From assembly GCF_937980635.1 (NCBI RefSeq), contig NZ_CALJPG010000006.1, positions 1-14,602 of the forward strand: DNA of 14,602 nucleotides, read 5' to 3'. Under the pieces are notes generated by a model, which saw only the letters and a program-made list of their open reading frames with translations, searched no databases and was not told the origin of the DNA. Numbering within the stretch: position 1 is the first letter of the stretch; every line of letters starts with the position of its first letter. The position numbers and the translations under genes were made by a program. This document shows, piece by piece, positions 6,584 through 14,183 of this stretch. The stretch is from an uncultured Campylobacter sp. GTDB taxonomy: Bacteria > Campylobacterota > Campylobacteria > Campylobacterales > Campylobacteraceae.

Positions 6584-7161
6584 TATTTCACCCCTTTGAT
6601 CACTAAAAATTTTCTATTTTTCAAAGCGTTTTCGCCGCTAAAAATTTCGCAGCGCGCGCTTGCAAATTCCTTGCGGAATTCCGCCGCTTCCGCCTCTGCG
6701 CCCGAGCCTTTGTAGAGTAAAAACGTCGTGTTTTCATCGTAAAAGCCGCTGCAAATTTCGACTAAGCTTCGCGCGCTCATCAAAGCTCGCGAGCTTATCA
6801 GATCGGCGCGTAGCTTTGCGCCGTCTTGTACGCGCTCGGCGTGGATTTTTACGTTAGCTAGCGCTAGACTAACCTTTGCGTAGGTTAGAAACGCCGCTTT
6901 TTTTTGATTTGGCTCAAACAGATGCCACTCGCACAGCGGCAGCGCAAGCGCCAAAAATATCCCGGGAAAGCCCGCCCCCGAGCCGATGTCGCACGCGACG
7001 TGCGGATAGCGCGGTATGAACTCCGCTCCGCTTAGGCTGTCGCGCACCACCGCGTCCAAATCGTCGTAATTCGTGAGGCTATGGACGCGGTTAAATTTTT
7101 GCAGACAGGCTTTAAATTTAGCTACCTGCTCGCCAAAGCTCTCGCCCGGCGCAAGCTTCAC
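6583..7161 (-). CDS. rsmG: 16S rRNA (guanine-527-N7) methyltransferase RsmG
   Basis: A 192-residue Rossmann-type methyltransferase (GidB family; homologues are about 190-210 residues). RsmG uses S-adenosylmethionine to methylate G527 in the 530 loop of 16S rRNA. Visible signs are FNRVHSLTN (23-31), a family N-terminal motif; the SAM-binding loop DIGSGAGFPG (58-67); LFEPNQKKAAFL (81-92); and SSRALMSARSL (123-133). The start is GTG at 7161, overlapping the ribA stop as GTGA; this four-base overlap argues for coupling and against other starts. Loss of this enzyme gives low-level streptomycin resistance in several bacteria (family knowledge). Confidence 0.92.
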   Translation of the reverse strand: MKLAPGESFGEQVAKFKACLQKFNRVHSLTNYDDLDAVVRDSLSGAEFIPRYPHVACDIGSGAGFPGIFLALALPLCEWHLFEPNQKKAAFLTYAKVSLALANVKIHAERVQDGAKLRADLISSRALMSARSLVEICSGFYDENTTFLLYKGSGAEAEAAEFRKEFASARCEIFSGENALKNRKFLVIKGVK

Positions 7162-7718
7162 AGCAGATGCCCCATCTGCTCTTTTTTGACGCGCAGATAG
7201 TTTTCGTTAAATTTATTAGGCGTGATGATTATCGGCACGCGCGCGACCACTTCGACTTTTAGATCGTGCAGCTTTTGCGGATTATTCGTAAGTAGATTTA
7301 TACGAGAAATTCCAAAATGAGCGAGTATGAAATCCACGATCTCGTAGGTGCGCTCGTCCGCTTTGAAGCCGAGCTGATGATTTGCTTCTATCGTATCGAG
7401 GCCCTGATCTTGCAGCGCGTAGGCGTTGATTTTATTAAAAAGCCCGATATTTCGCCCCTCTTGACGCAGATAGATCACCATGCCGCCATGCTCTTCGATA
7501 TATTTTAGGCTCGCTTCGAGCTGCTCGCCGCAGTCGCACTTTAGGCTGCCGATCGCATCGCCGGTAAGGCACTCCGAGTGGATACGCACGTTTACGACGC
7601 CCGCGAAAGGCTGCTTAAATATCGCTAAATGTTCCTTATTTCCTTGCTTGAACGACTGAACGCGGAAGCTTCCGAAGCGGGAGGGGAGATTTGCGACCTC
7701 TGAAATTTTTATATCCAT
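7158..7718 (-). CDS. ribA: GTP cyclohydrolase II (riboflavin biosynthesis)
   Basis: A 186-residue stand-alone RibA, near the 196 of the E. coli enzyme and not fused to RibB. It opens GTP to 2,5-diamino-6-ribosylamino-pyrimidinone 5'-phosphate, formate and pyrophosphate, the first committed step to flavins. Zinc ligands are C50, C61 and C63 (SEC and then KCDCGEQ); the GTP-binding and catalytic motifs YLRQEGRNIGL (83-93), ADERTY (120-125) and LLTNNPQK (142-149) are complete. It heads the operon ribA-rsmG-PP0621-unknown. The ATG at 7718 is preceded by GGAG at a long spacing of about 11 bases. It is divergent from hemB across 63 bases. Confidence 0.93.
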   Translation of the reverse strand: MDIKISEVANLPSRFGSFRVQSFKQGNKEHLAIFKQPFAGVVNVRIHSECLTGDAIGSLKCDCGEQLEASLKYIEEHGGMVIYLRQEGRNIGLFNKINAYALQDQGLDTIEANHQLGFKADERTYEIVDFILAHFGISRINLLTNNPQKLHDLKVEVVARVPIIITPNKFNENYLRVKKEQMGHLL

Positions 7719-7738
7719 GCTTAAATTTACTCCAATTG

Positions 7739-7747
7739 TGATATTAT
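7739..7747 (+). promoter_or_regulatory. Extended -10 promoter for hemB
   Basis: TGATATTAT is a TGnTATTAT extended -10 on the plus strand; transcription would start near 7754, 28 bases before the ATG at 7782. Its overlap with an upstream in-frame ATG at 7746 argues that the latter is not used as the start codon. Confidence 0.5.
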
Positions 7748-7748
7748 G
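7743..7748 (-). promoter_or_regulatory. Candidate -10 box for the ribA operon, overlapping that of hemB
   Basis: CATAAT on the minus strand, 25 bases upstream of the ribA ATG. It shares its bases with the hemB -10 on the other strand because the sequence ATATTATG is nearly palindromic. No -35 is seen. Confidence 0.4.
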
Positions 7749-7781
7749 AATCCCGCAATTCTAGCTAAAAAAGGAAAAATA

Positions 7782-8759
7782 ATGTTTAAACGATTTAGAC
7801 GCCTACGAATAAACCCCGCGCTTAGGGATCTAGTGCGACAAACCGATCTGCAAACCCGCTTTCTAATCTATCCGCTTTTTGTGGTGGAAGGAAGCGGCAT
7901 CAAAAAGGAGATCGCCTCGATGCCCGGCGTATTTCAGATGAGCGTGGATGAAATTTTAAAAGAGTGTGAAATTCTCATATCGCTTGGTTTGGATAAAATT
8001 TTACTTTTTGGAATTCCTTTGCTAAAGGACAGTATCGGCTCGGATGCGCTAAGCGAGGACGGCATCATCGCGACTTCGCTACGCGCGATAAAGGCTAAAT
8101 TTCCAAATTTGCTCGTCATCACCGATCTATGCTTTTGCGAATACACCGACCACGGGCACTGCGGCATCATCGATCATGTGCATCAGACGGTGGATAACGA
8201 CGCGACGCTTGAAATTTCGGCACAGCAGGCGCTCATCCACGCCAAAGCGGGCGCGGATATGATCGCTCCAAGCGGCATGATGGACGGTATTATCGCCACT
8301 CTGCGAGAGACGCTTGATCGCGAAGGATTTGAAAATTTGCCGATTATGGCGTATTCGACGAAGTTCGCCAGCGGCTACTACGGGCCGTTTCGCGACGTGG
8401 CAGAGAGCGCACCGAGCTTCGGCGATCGCAGCAGCTACCAGATGGATCCTGCAAATAGATTTGAGGCGATCAACGAAAGCCTGCAAGACGAGGCGCAGGG
8501 AGCGGACATCTTGATGATAAAGCCCGCGCTTGCGTATCTGGATCTAATCAGAGACCTTAGAGAGCGCACGCTGCTGCCGATCTGTGCGTATAATGTAAGC
8601 GGCGAATACTCGCTATTGCAGGCGGGTAAAAAAGCGGGCGTGATCGATTATGAGCGCGTGATGATGGAGACGATGATAGGCATAAGGCGCGCGGGTGCTG
8701 ATATGATCATCACCTATCACGCCAAAGAGATCGCAGAAATTTTAAACTCGCGCAGGTAA
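7782..8759 (+). CDS. hemB: Delta-aminolevulinic acid dehydratase (porphobilinogen synthase)
   Basis: A 325-residue enzyme, the normal family length. It condenses two molecules of 5-aminolevulinate to porphobilinogen in haem synthesis. The Schiff-base lysines are K194 (YSTKFASGYYGPFRD) and K247 (LMIKPALAYLD). The cysteine site DLCFCEYTDHGHCG (C117, C119, C127) points to a zinc-type active site rather than the magnesium-only aspartate-rich type. ATG 7782 gives the family start MFKRFRRLR and has AAGGA eight bases upstream; an in-frame ATG at 7746 would add 12 residues but lies in the promoter. Divergent from ribA and 157 bases upstream of argF. Confidence 0.95.
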   Translation: MFKRFRRLRINPALRDLVRQTDLQTRFLIYPLFVVEGSGIKKEIASMPGVFQMSVDEILKECEILISLGLDKILLFGIPLLKDSIGSDALSEDGIIATSLRAIKAKFPNLLVITDLCFCEYTDHGHCGIIDHVHQTVDNDATLEISAQQALIHAKAGADMIAPSGMMDGIIATLRETLDREGFENLPIMAYSTKFASGYYGPFRDVAESAPSFGDRSSYQMDPANRFEAINESLQDEAQGADILMIKPALAYLDLIRDLRERTLLPICAYNVSGEYSLLQAGKKAGVIDYERVMMETMIGIRRAGADMIITYHAKEIAEILNSRR

Positions 8760-8832
8760 AATTTTAAGAATTTTGGAATTTTAAAATTTCACGGCAGCGG
8801 CGAGACTTGGTTTTTGAAATTTACTTCGCGGC

Positions 8833-8877
8833 ACGTAGCGCAAATTTTAAAATTTAAAGCCAAATAAAACGCTACGT
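8833..8877. promoter_or_regulatory. Inverted repeat in the argF upstream region
   Basis: ACGTAGCG (8833-8840) is an exact inverse of CGCTACGT (8870-8877), separated by 29 AT-rich bases, and ends 15 bases upstream of the candidate argF -10 box. It could be a hairpin at the end of the hemB transcript or an operator. There is no T tract, and no known regulator site is recognised. Confidence 0.25.
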
Positions 8878-8891
8878 AAGCGAAAACAGTG

Positions 8892-8897
8892 TAAAAT
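8892..8897 (+). promoter_or_regulatory. Candidate -10 box for the argF operon
   Basis: TAAAAT 19 bases upstream of the argF ATG, followed by AAAAGGAG as the ribosome binding site. The predicted leader is only about 13 bases. Confidence 0.35.
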
Positions 8898-8916
8898 TTA
8901 ACCGAAAAGGAGCGAT

Positions 8917-9840
8917 ATGAGGCACTTTCTTACGTTAAACGATTTTAGCAAAGACGAGATAATCGAAATTTTAAATTTAGCCTTTGAGATTAAAAAAGAG
9001 GCCAAGGCGCGAAATTTCAAGCCATATTTAAAAGATCAAAAATTAGCGATGATATTTGAAAAAAGCTCGACCAGGACGCGAGTTAGCTTTGACGTGGGGA
9101 TGAACGAGCTCGGCGGACACGCGCTATTTTTGAGCAGTCGCGACATCCAGCTCGGGCGAGGCGAGCAGGTCAAAGACACTGCGCGCGTGATCTCGCGAAT
9201 GTGCGATCTAATCATGGCGCGCGTAAATCGCCACGAGACGCTAATAGAGCTTGCGGAATTTAGCCGCGTGCCGGTGATAAACGGGCTAAGCGATAAATTT
9301 CATCCCGTGCAGCTGATGGCGGATCTAATGACGATCGTGGAGTGCGGCATCTCAATTGCAAAGATAAAAGCCGCGTACGTGGGCGACGGCAACAATATGA
9401 CGCACTCGTGGCTCATGCTTGCCAGTAAGCTTGGCTTTGAGCTGCGAATAGCGACGCCGAAAGGCTACGAAGCTGATCCGCAAATACTGGCGCAGGCGCA
9501 AGAAAATGCTAAAATTTCAGGCGCTAAAATTTTAATAACGAACGATATAAAAGAAGCCGCAAGGGGCGCAAACGTCGTGACGACCGATACTTGGGTCTCG
9601 ATGGGGCAAGAGGCCGAAAAGGAGCAAAGAATTCGCGATTTCGCAGGCTTTTGCGTGGATGAAAATTTAATGGCTCTGGCTGAAAAAAACGCGATCTTTT
9701 TGCACTGTCTGCCGGCATACCGCGGATACGAGGTGAGCGAGGCCGTGTTTGAAGCGCATGCGGATGAAATTTTTGCAGAGGCGGAAAATCGCCTGCACGC
9801 GCAAAAGGGCGTTATGGTCTGGCTGGATCAAAGAAGGTAA
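8917..9840 (+). CDS. argF: Ornithine carbamoyltransferase, anabolic type
   Basis: A 307-residue enzyme that makes citrulline from ornithine and carbamoyl phosphate in arginine synthesis. The carbamoyl phosphate loop SSTRTR (50-55), HPVQ (129-132), the ornithine-binding DTWVSMG (224-230) and HCLP (263-266) are all intact. The length fits anabolic OTCs (about 305-315) rather than the longer catabolic ArcB. The start codon has a strong AAAAGGAG ribosome binding site. It is the first gene of the plus-strand cluster that leads into DUF2603 and hemN; the 14-base gap to DUF2603 implies co-transcription. Confidence 0.95.
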   Translation: MRHFLTLNDFSKDEIIEILNLAFEIKKEAKARNFKPYLKDQKLAMIFEKSSTRTRVSFDVGMNELGGHALFLSSRDIQLGRGEQVKDTARVISRMCDLIMARVNRHETLIELAEFSRVPVINGLSDKFHPVQLMADLMTIVECGISIAKIKAAYVGDGNNMTHSWLMLASKLGFELRIATPKGYEADPQILAQAQENAKISGAKILITNDIKEAARGANVVTTDTWVSMGQEAEKEQRIRDFAGFCVDENLMALAEKNAIFLHCLPAYRGYEVSEAVFEAHADEIFAEAENRLHAQKGVMVWLDQRR

Positions 9841-9854
9841 ATTTAGGAGAAAGC

Positions 9855-10337
9855 ATGGAAGAAAAAGAAAAAGCGCTAAAAAAGATCGACAAAGCGAGCG
9901 AATTTTTCGGGCTCGAAAGCTCGAAAAGGACGGTTTTTGAAATTTCGCAGGGCGAGGACAACGAGAAAAAACTCACTCTAAAAAGCGGCTCGTGGAGCGA
10001 TGAGGAGCCGTGGTTTGGCATCGACGAAAATAACGAAGTGCACACGATGATCTCGATAAAATCGCTTGCAAATCTCATCGCCGCGACTAAAAACGCGATG
10101 CAGGAAAATTTTAATCTCAAGCTTGAGCGCTCGATCTTGCAGCATACGCCGGTGGATTTCGGCGACGCATGGATCGTGTGTATGGACGAGATCAGAAGGC
10201 TAACGGGCGCAGATCCGAGTGCGAAAAGATTAAGCTTAGACGTAGATGCCGTCGTTTCGCGCGTAAAAAGTCTGCATCCGAACCTTTTCATCGACATCGA
10301 AGAGCTTGTCAAAGCCAAGGCGGGCGGCCGTGAATAA
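9855..10337 (+). CDS. DUF2603 (UPF0763) protein between argF and hemN
   Basis: A 160-residue soluble acidic protein with no membrane segment. It begins with a charged helix, then SEFFGLESSKRTVFEISQ (15-32), and has SLDVDAVVSRVKSLHPNLF near 126-144. It corresponds in place and size to the protein I know as Cj0993c/UPF0763, a family confined to Campylobacter and relatives and without an assigned function. TAGGAG seven bases upstream supports the ATG. Its last codons overlap the hemN start by eight bases (GTGAATAA), so the two are likely coupled; a link to haem synthesis is a guess from position. Confidence 0.8.
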   Translation: MEEKEKALKKIDKASEFFGLESSKRTVFEISQGEDNEKKLTLKSGSWSDEEPWFGIDENNEVHTMISIKSLANLIAATKNAMQENFNLKLERSILQHTPVDFGDAWIVCMDEIRRLTGADPSAKRLSLDVDAVVSRVKSLHPNLFIDIEELVKAKAGGRE

Positions 10338-11694
10338 CATAGACTTCGACGCTTACGCGAAATTTTCGCGCCCGGGGCCTCGCTACACGAGCTATCCGAC
10401 CGCGCTGGAATTTAGCGAAAATTTCAGCTACGACGGGTATTTGAACGAGCTGAAAAATCAGAAAAGCTCCACGCCGCTGTCGCTTTACTTTCACATGCCG
10501 TTTTGCCGCTCCGCCTGTTATTTTTGCGGCTGCAACGTAATCTACACGGGCAAGCGCGACAAGATGGATCGGTATTTGGACTATATCGAGCGCGAAATGC
10601 AAATTTTAAGCGGCGTCGTGGACGGCTCGCGGCAGATCGTGCAGATGCACTTCGGCGGCGGCACGCCTACGTATTTTAGCGCCGAACAGCTCGCGCGCCA
10701 CATAAAAAATATCAAAAAATATTTTAAAAACTTCAGCTCCGAAGCCGAAATCAGCTGCGAGATCGATCCGCGGTTTTTAAACGCCGAGCAGCTTGACGTG
10801 CTCGTTTCAAACGGCTTTAACCGCATAAGCTATGGCGTGCAGGACTTTGATGAGCGCGTGCAAAAGGAGATCCACCGCATCCAGCCTTTCGAGCTTACGA
10901 GGGACGTCATAGCCATGGCGCGCGAGAGGGGGATAAAGTCGATAAATATGGATCTGATCTACGGCCTTCCGTATCAGAGCCTAGCTAGCTTTAAGCGCAC
11001 GCTGGAGCTTGCGCTTTCGCTTGATCCGGACCGCTTCGCGATCTTTAACTATGCGCATGTGCCGTGGATAAAAAAATCTATGCGTAAATTTGACGAGACG
11101 ACACTGCCAGAACCAAAGGTGAAGCTTGAAATTTTAAAATTTACCCACGATTTTTTGAGCGCGAACGGATATGAGATGATCGGCATGGATCACTACTCAA
11201 AGCCCGCGGATGAGCTTCACGCCGCACTTAAAAACGGCTCGCTGCACCGTAATTTTCAGGGCTACACGACCAAGGGCGGCGCCGATTTGATCGGCATCGG
11301 GCTAACCAGCATAGGCGAGGGCGCGCGCCACTACGCGCAAAATTTCAAAGATATGGATGCGTATGAAGCCGCGATCGATGCGGGCGGGCTGCCGTATTGC
11401 AGGGGTATTTTGCTAAATGAAGAGGATCTGCTGCGCAAAGAGGTGATTATGGGGCTTATGAGTAATTTTTGCGTCGATATAGAGGCGATCGAGGAGAAAT
11501 TTAAGATAAAATTTTTCGAGCATTTTAGCGCGAGCCTAAAGCAGCTTGAGGCGCTAAAGGATTTCGTGCAAGTCTCGCCGAATAGAATTTCGGTAACGCC
11601 TACCGGCACGCTTTTGATCCGCAATATCGCGATGTGCTTTGATGAGTATATGGGTAAAAATTTGGGCGAGAAGCGCTTTTCTAAAACCGTCTAA
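10330..11694 (+). CDS. hemN: Oxygen-independent coproporphyrinogen III dehydrogenase (radical SAM)
   Basis: A 454-residue protein, very close to the 457 of E. coli HemN. It decarboxylates two propionates of coproporphyrinogen III to give protoporphyrinogen IX without oxygen, using a [4Fe-4S] cluster and SAM. The cluster site is C59-x3-C63-x2-C66-x-C68 (FCRSACYFCGC). FGGGTPT (108-114) binds SAM, and HRNFQGYTT (306-314) is the HemN-specific motif that separates it from HemW-like relatives. GTG 10330 gives MNNIDFDAYAKFSRPGPRYTSYP, in line with the family start; a TTG at 10306 would lie deep inside the upstream gene. With hemB this makes the second haem gene in the window. Confidence 0.93.
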   Translation: MNNIDFDAYAKFSRPGPRYTSYPTALEFSENFSYDGYLNELKNQKSSTPLSLYFHMPFCRSACYFCGCNVIYTGKRDKMDRYLDYIEREMQILSGVVDGSRQIVQMHFGGGTPTYFSAEQLARHIKNIKKYFKNFSSEAEISCEIDPRFLNAEQLDVLVSNGFNRISYGVQDFDERVQKEIHRIQPFELTRDVIAMARERGIKSINMDLIYGLPYQSLASFKRTLELALSLDPDRFAIFNYAHVPWIKKSMRKFDETTLPEPKVKLEILKFTHDFLSANGYEMIGMDHYSKPADELHAALKNGSLHRNFQGYTTKGGADLIGIGLTSIGEGARHYAQNFKDMDAYEAAIDAGGLPYCRGILLNEEDLLRKEVIMGLMSNFCVDIEAIEEKFKIKFFEHFSASLKQLEALKDFVQVSPNRISVTPTGTLLIRNIAMCFDEYMGKNLGEKRFSKTV

Positions 11695-11705
11695 GCGGCG
11701 CGGCT

Positions 11706-13010
11706 ATGAGTAGGGCAAAGCTTGGAGCGTTCGATTTTGCGGCACTTAGCGAGCGCTGCGTAAAATGTGGTAAATGCATCCAAGTCTGCACGATTCATGG
11801 CATTAACGGCGATGAAGTAACGAGCCCACGCGGATTTGTGGATCTTTTGGGCGCTTACGGCAGGAATGAGCTAAAGCTTGATAAAAACGCTAAGAAAATT
11901 TTTGAGAGCTGCTTTTTATGCACCAGCTGCGTAGATATTTGCGGCGAGTCTTTGCCCATAGATACGGCAATCGAGAATATTCGCGCGCACATTGCAGAAA
12001 AAATTGGCATCGCGTGGTACAAAAAAGCTGCGTTTTGGCTGCTTGGGCACCGCAAAGCGCTGGATCTAGCAGCAGCGCTTGGATACGTGTTTCTTAGCTG
12101 TGGCTTTAAGATGCGAAAAGATACGCAAAGCTCTATGTCGCCTAGATTTGGCTTGCCACTACTTAAAAAAGAGCGCTTGTTGCCTGCTCCTGCGAAAAAG
12201 AGCTTTATGAACTCGCACGCAGAATTTATCGATAACGGCGGCGAAAAAACTATTGGAATTTTTATAGGCTGCATGGCAAACTACGCTTACACGGGCGTAG
12301 GCGAGGCGGTTTTACATATCGCGCGAGCGCTAAAGCTAAACGTAAATTTGATGAAGGAACAAGCCTGTTGCGGCGCTCCTGCGTATTTTACGGGAGATTT
12401 TGCGGCGGTTGAACGCGTGGCAAAATTTAATATAGCATATTTCGAAAAAGCTCTGCCTGCTCTTGATGCGATTATCGTGCCCGAGGCTACGTGCTCTGCG
12501 ATGCTGCGGGTGGATTACGCGCATTTTTTTGAAAACGAGCCGCAATGGAAAGCCCGTGCGCAAAAGCTTGCGAGTAAAATTTTTATGGCGAGCGAATACT
12601 TTTATAAATTTACAAACTTAGGTGATCTTTTGATGCGCCGCGGCAAAAGGGCTTTAGCGATTACTTATCACGATCCGTGCCATGCCCGCAAAATGCAGGG
12701 TATTTGGAAAGAACCGCGCGGCTTGCTCGCTCAAAACTACGAAATAACCGAGATGGATGAGCCTAATAAATGCTGTGGATTTGGCGGCGTGACGATGCAA
12801 ACCGAGCGCTACGAGCTCGCGCGCGCAGTGGGATTAGCTAAGGCGCGTGCAATGGCAGATCTGCCTGTGCGCGTAGTTTCTGCCGAGTGCAGTGCGTGCA
12901 GGATGCAGCTAAATAATTCGCTTTTTTTAAGCAGCTCGCAGACGAGGTGCGTAAATCCGCTGGAGCTCATCGCTGAGGCGCTTATGAGTGAGGAAAATTC
13001 CAATGGATAA
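11706..13010 (+). CDS. Ferredoxin-type (Fe-S)-binding CCG-domain oxidoreductase
   Basis: A 434-residue protein with two N-terminal [4Fe-4S] motifs, C18VKC21GKC24IQVC28 and C69FLC72TSC75VDIC79. Two cysteine-rich CCG modules follow: GC189M with ACCGAP (C221-C222) and C263; then DPC325H with KCCGFGG (C356-C357) and C395/C398. This is the layout of GlcF/GlpC/LldE-type and heterodisulfide-reductase-like subunits, which pass electrons from flavoprotein partners. No flavin subunit is present nearby, so the electron donor cannot be named. It corresponds in position to Cj0991c of C. jejuni. Eleven bases separate it from hemN, which suggests co-transcription and perhaps an electron supply role for HemN (inference only). 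A weak ribosome binding site precedes the ATG. Confidence 0.85.
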   Translation: MSRAKLGAFDFAALSERCVKCGKCIQVCTIHGINGDEVTSPRGFVDLLGAYGRNELKLDKNAKKIFESCFLCTSCVDICGESLPIDTAIENIRAHIAEKIGIAWYKKAAFWLLGHRKALDLAAALGYVFLSCGFKMRKDTQSSMSPRFGLPLLKKERLLPAPAKKSFMNSHAEFIDNGGEKTIGIFIGCMANYAYTGVGEAVLHIARALKLNVNLMKEQACCGAPAYFTGDFAAVERVAKFNIAYFEKALPALDAIIVPEATCSAMLRVDYAHFFENEPQWKARAQKLASKIFMASEYFYKFTNLGDLLMRRGKRALAITYHDPCHARKMQGIWKEPRGLLAQNYEITEMDEPNKCCGFGGVTMQTERYELARAVGLAKARAMADLPVRVVSAECSACRMQLNNSLFLSSSQTRCVNPLELIAEALMSEENSNG

Positions 13011-13101
13011 AATTTAACATTTGTGAAATTCCTGCATTTCGTTAGCTTTTTACTCAATTCACATCCTGGGACAAAATTCCGTGCTTTTGAAATTTTGGTT
13101 T

Positions 13102-13251
13102 TTAAAAATTATGATTAAATTTTATCGTTAGCTTGTCAAGGTTGCGGTTTGTGTCTTTGAGCTTTTGGACAAAGTAGCCTGAAGCCGTGCACGGGGCGGC
13201 AAGCCCACAGGTTTTGCTCTGCGGCGGGGTTGGGTAATGTGATTTTAAATA
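13102..13251 (-). pseudogene. Open frame without a start codon, possible decayed gene fragment
   Basis: In the 13011-13489 spacer a minus-strand frame stays open for 49 codons between TAG (13254-13252) and TAA (13104-13102). It has no ATG, GTG or TTG. The reading includes GYFVQKLKDTNRNLDKL, which looks protein-like. The same stretch is locally GC-rich, with the palindrome CCGTGCACGG (13185-13194) and the hairpin GGGC-GGCAA-GCCC (13194-13206). It may instead be a structured RNA or plain spacer. The rest of the spacer is AT-rich and shows no gene. Confidence 0.2.
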
Positions 13252-13489
13252 CTAAAATTTTTGTGGTTTAGAATTTTGTTGAGGGATTTGCGCAAAATTT
13301 TAAGAAGTTGAATTGGGGGATGGATTTTGGCAAAATTTTAATTTTATGTGGCATTGTTTGAAATTCTATGGAATTTGCGCTATAAGCGAATGACTGGATT
13401 TTTGATTTATTGATTTGCGCGGATTTGCTTAGCGTTGCAGGATTAAAGCGCGAATTTTGAATTTCATAAAATTTTTAAGTTAGTTACCT

Positions 13490-13627
13490 ATGGCTTCTTG
13501 CACTTCGCGGTTTCGACATTGCGGCAAAATTTCTTTCAAAAATGCCAAAGTATGCATAAAATATACTTACAATTTTCAGTACGAGATATTTGGCAAAAAG
13601 GCTAAGCTAGCGAGATCGGGGCTTTAA
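13490..13627 (+). CDS. Possible 45-residue small ORF
   Basis: An ATG opens 45 codons ending in TAA, starting MASCTSRFRHCGKISF and ending KKAKLARSGL, with a basic composition and three cysteines. A TAG lies three codons upstream, so it is not the end of a longer frame. There is no convincing ribosome binding site, and it stops nine bases from the convergent gene at 13636. It could be an unannotated small gene or a chance frame; evidence is only the open frame. Confidence 0.25.
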   Translation: MASCTSRFRHCGKISFKNAKVCIKYTYNFQYEIFGKKAKLARSGL

Positions 13628-13635
13628 ATTTAATT

Positions 13636-13848
13636 TTATTCTTGCTCTTTTTCGTCATCTTCGGAGTCTAGCTTTGCTTCTTCAATCAAAAGCCTGTTGG
13701 CTTCGGTAGCCTTTTTTAGCTCGCTTAAGTTTTCTTCTATCTTATTTAGGCGCTTTTCAAGGGCATTCAGGCGCTTTTCGGAGCGAGAGATAAAGTAATA
13801 AATCAGATAAATCATAAAAACTATTATGATCCAAGGTACGATTTTCAT
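13636..13848 (-). CDS. Small single-pass membrane protein with coiled coil
   Basis: A 70-residue protein: MKIVPW, a hydrophobic helix at about 4-20, then a heptad-like helix (23-58: EKRLNALEKRLNKIEENLSE) predicted to form a coiled coil, and an acidic tail DSEDDEKEQE. ATG 13848 has AAGGA seven bases upstream. A longer frame starting at 13932 adds 28 residues but would cross the promoter of this gene and the -35 box of the tRNA promoter. The layout resembles small PspB-like membrane proteins, without enough similarity to name it. Confidence 0.65.
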   Translation of the reverse strand: MKIVPWIIIVFMIYLIYYFISRSEKRLNALEKRLNKIEENLSELKKATEANRLLIEEAKLDSEDDEKEQE

Positions 13849-13879
13849 ATAAAATTCCTTAAAATTTAAAATTACGCGC

Positions 13880-13888
13880 ATTATAGCA
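13880..13888 (-). promoter_or_regulatory. Extended -10 promoter of the small coiled-coil membrane protein
   Basis: On the minus strand TGCTATAAT is a perfect extended -10 (TGnTATAAT), the classical Campylobacter promoter form. Transcription would start near 13873, giving a leader of about 25 bases. Confidence 0.6.
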
Positions 13889-13925
13889 GAAATTTTATGA
13901 AATTTTAAAATAGGCTGTTTTAGCC

Positions 13926-13954
13926 TTGACAATTGGGGATTTTTCGGTTATAAT
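13926..13954 (+). promoter_or_regulatory. Consensus sigma-70 promoter of the tRNA-tuf cluster
   Basis: TTGACA (13926-13931), a spacer of exactly 17 bases, and TATAAT (13949-13954): both hexamers match consensus. Transcription should start near 13961, 14 bases before tRNA-Thr. A real -35 box is unusual in Campylobacter and fits the high demand for stable RNA. Confidence 0.85.
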
Positions 13955-13974
13955 TGCCACTTCAATTTCAAAAT

Positions 13975-14050
13975 GCTGGTGTAGCTCAGCTGGTAGAGCT
14001 ACTGCCTTGTAAGCAGTGGGTCGGCGGTTCGATCCCGTCCACCAGCTCCA
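13975..14050 (+). tRNA. tRNA-Thr (anticodon TGT)
   Basis: A complete cloverleaf: GCTGGTG pairs with CACCAGC, the anticodon loop is CTTGTAA with TGT, the T loop is TTCGATC, and CCA is encoded. It is 76 bases long and first of four tRNAs behind the consensus promoter. Confidence 0.97.
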
Positions 14051-14086
14051 TTTTTTGTAACAGTGTTTGACCAGATTTCATCAAAG

Positions 14087-14171
<85 letters not shown>

Positions 14172-14183
14172 TGAATTTTTGAT

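Noticed and set aside
7746..7781. ATG 7746 as the start of hemB
   Set aside because: It overlaps the extended -10 promoter; ATG 7782 has AAGGA and the family N terminus MFKRFRR.
13141..13240. Known structured RNAs (SRP RNA, RNase P RNA, tmRNA, common riboswitches)
   Set aside because: None of the conserved core motifs I know for these was found in this stretch.
13848..13932. Longer start (13932) for the coiled-coil membrane protein
   Set aside because: The extra 28 codons run through the gene's own extended -10 promoter and into the tRNA promoter; ATG 13848 has a good ribosome binding site.
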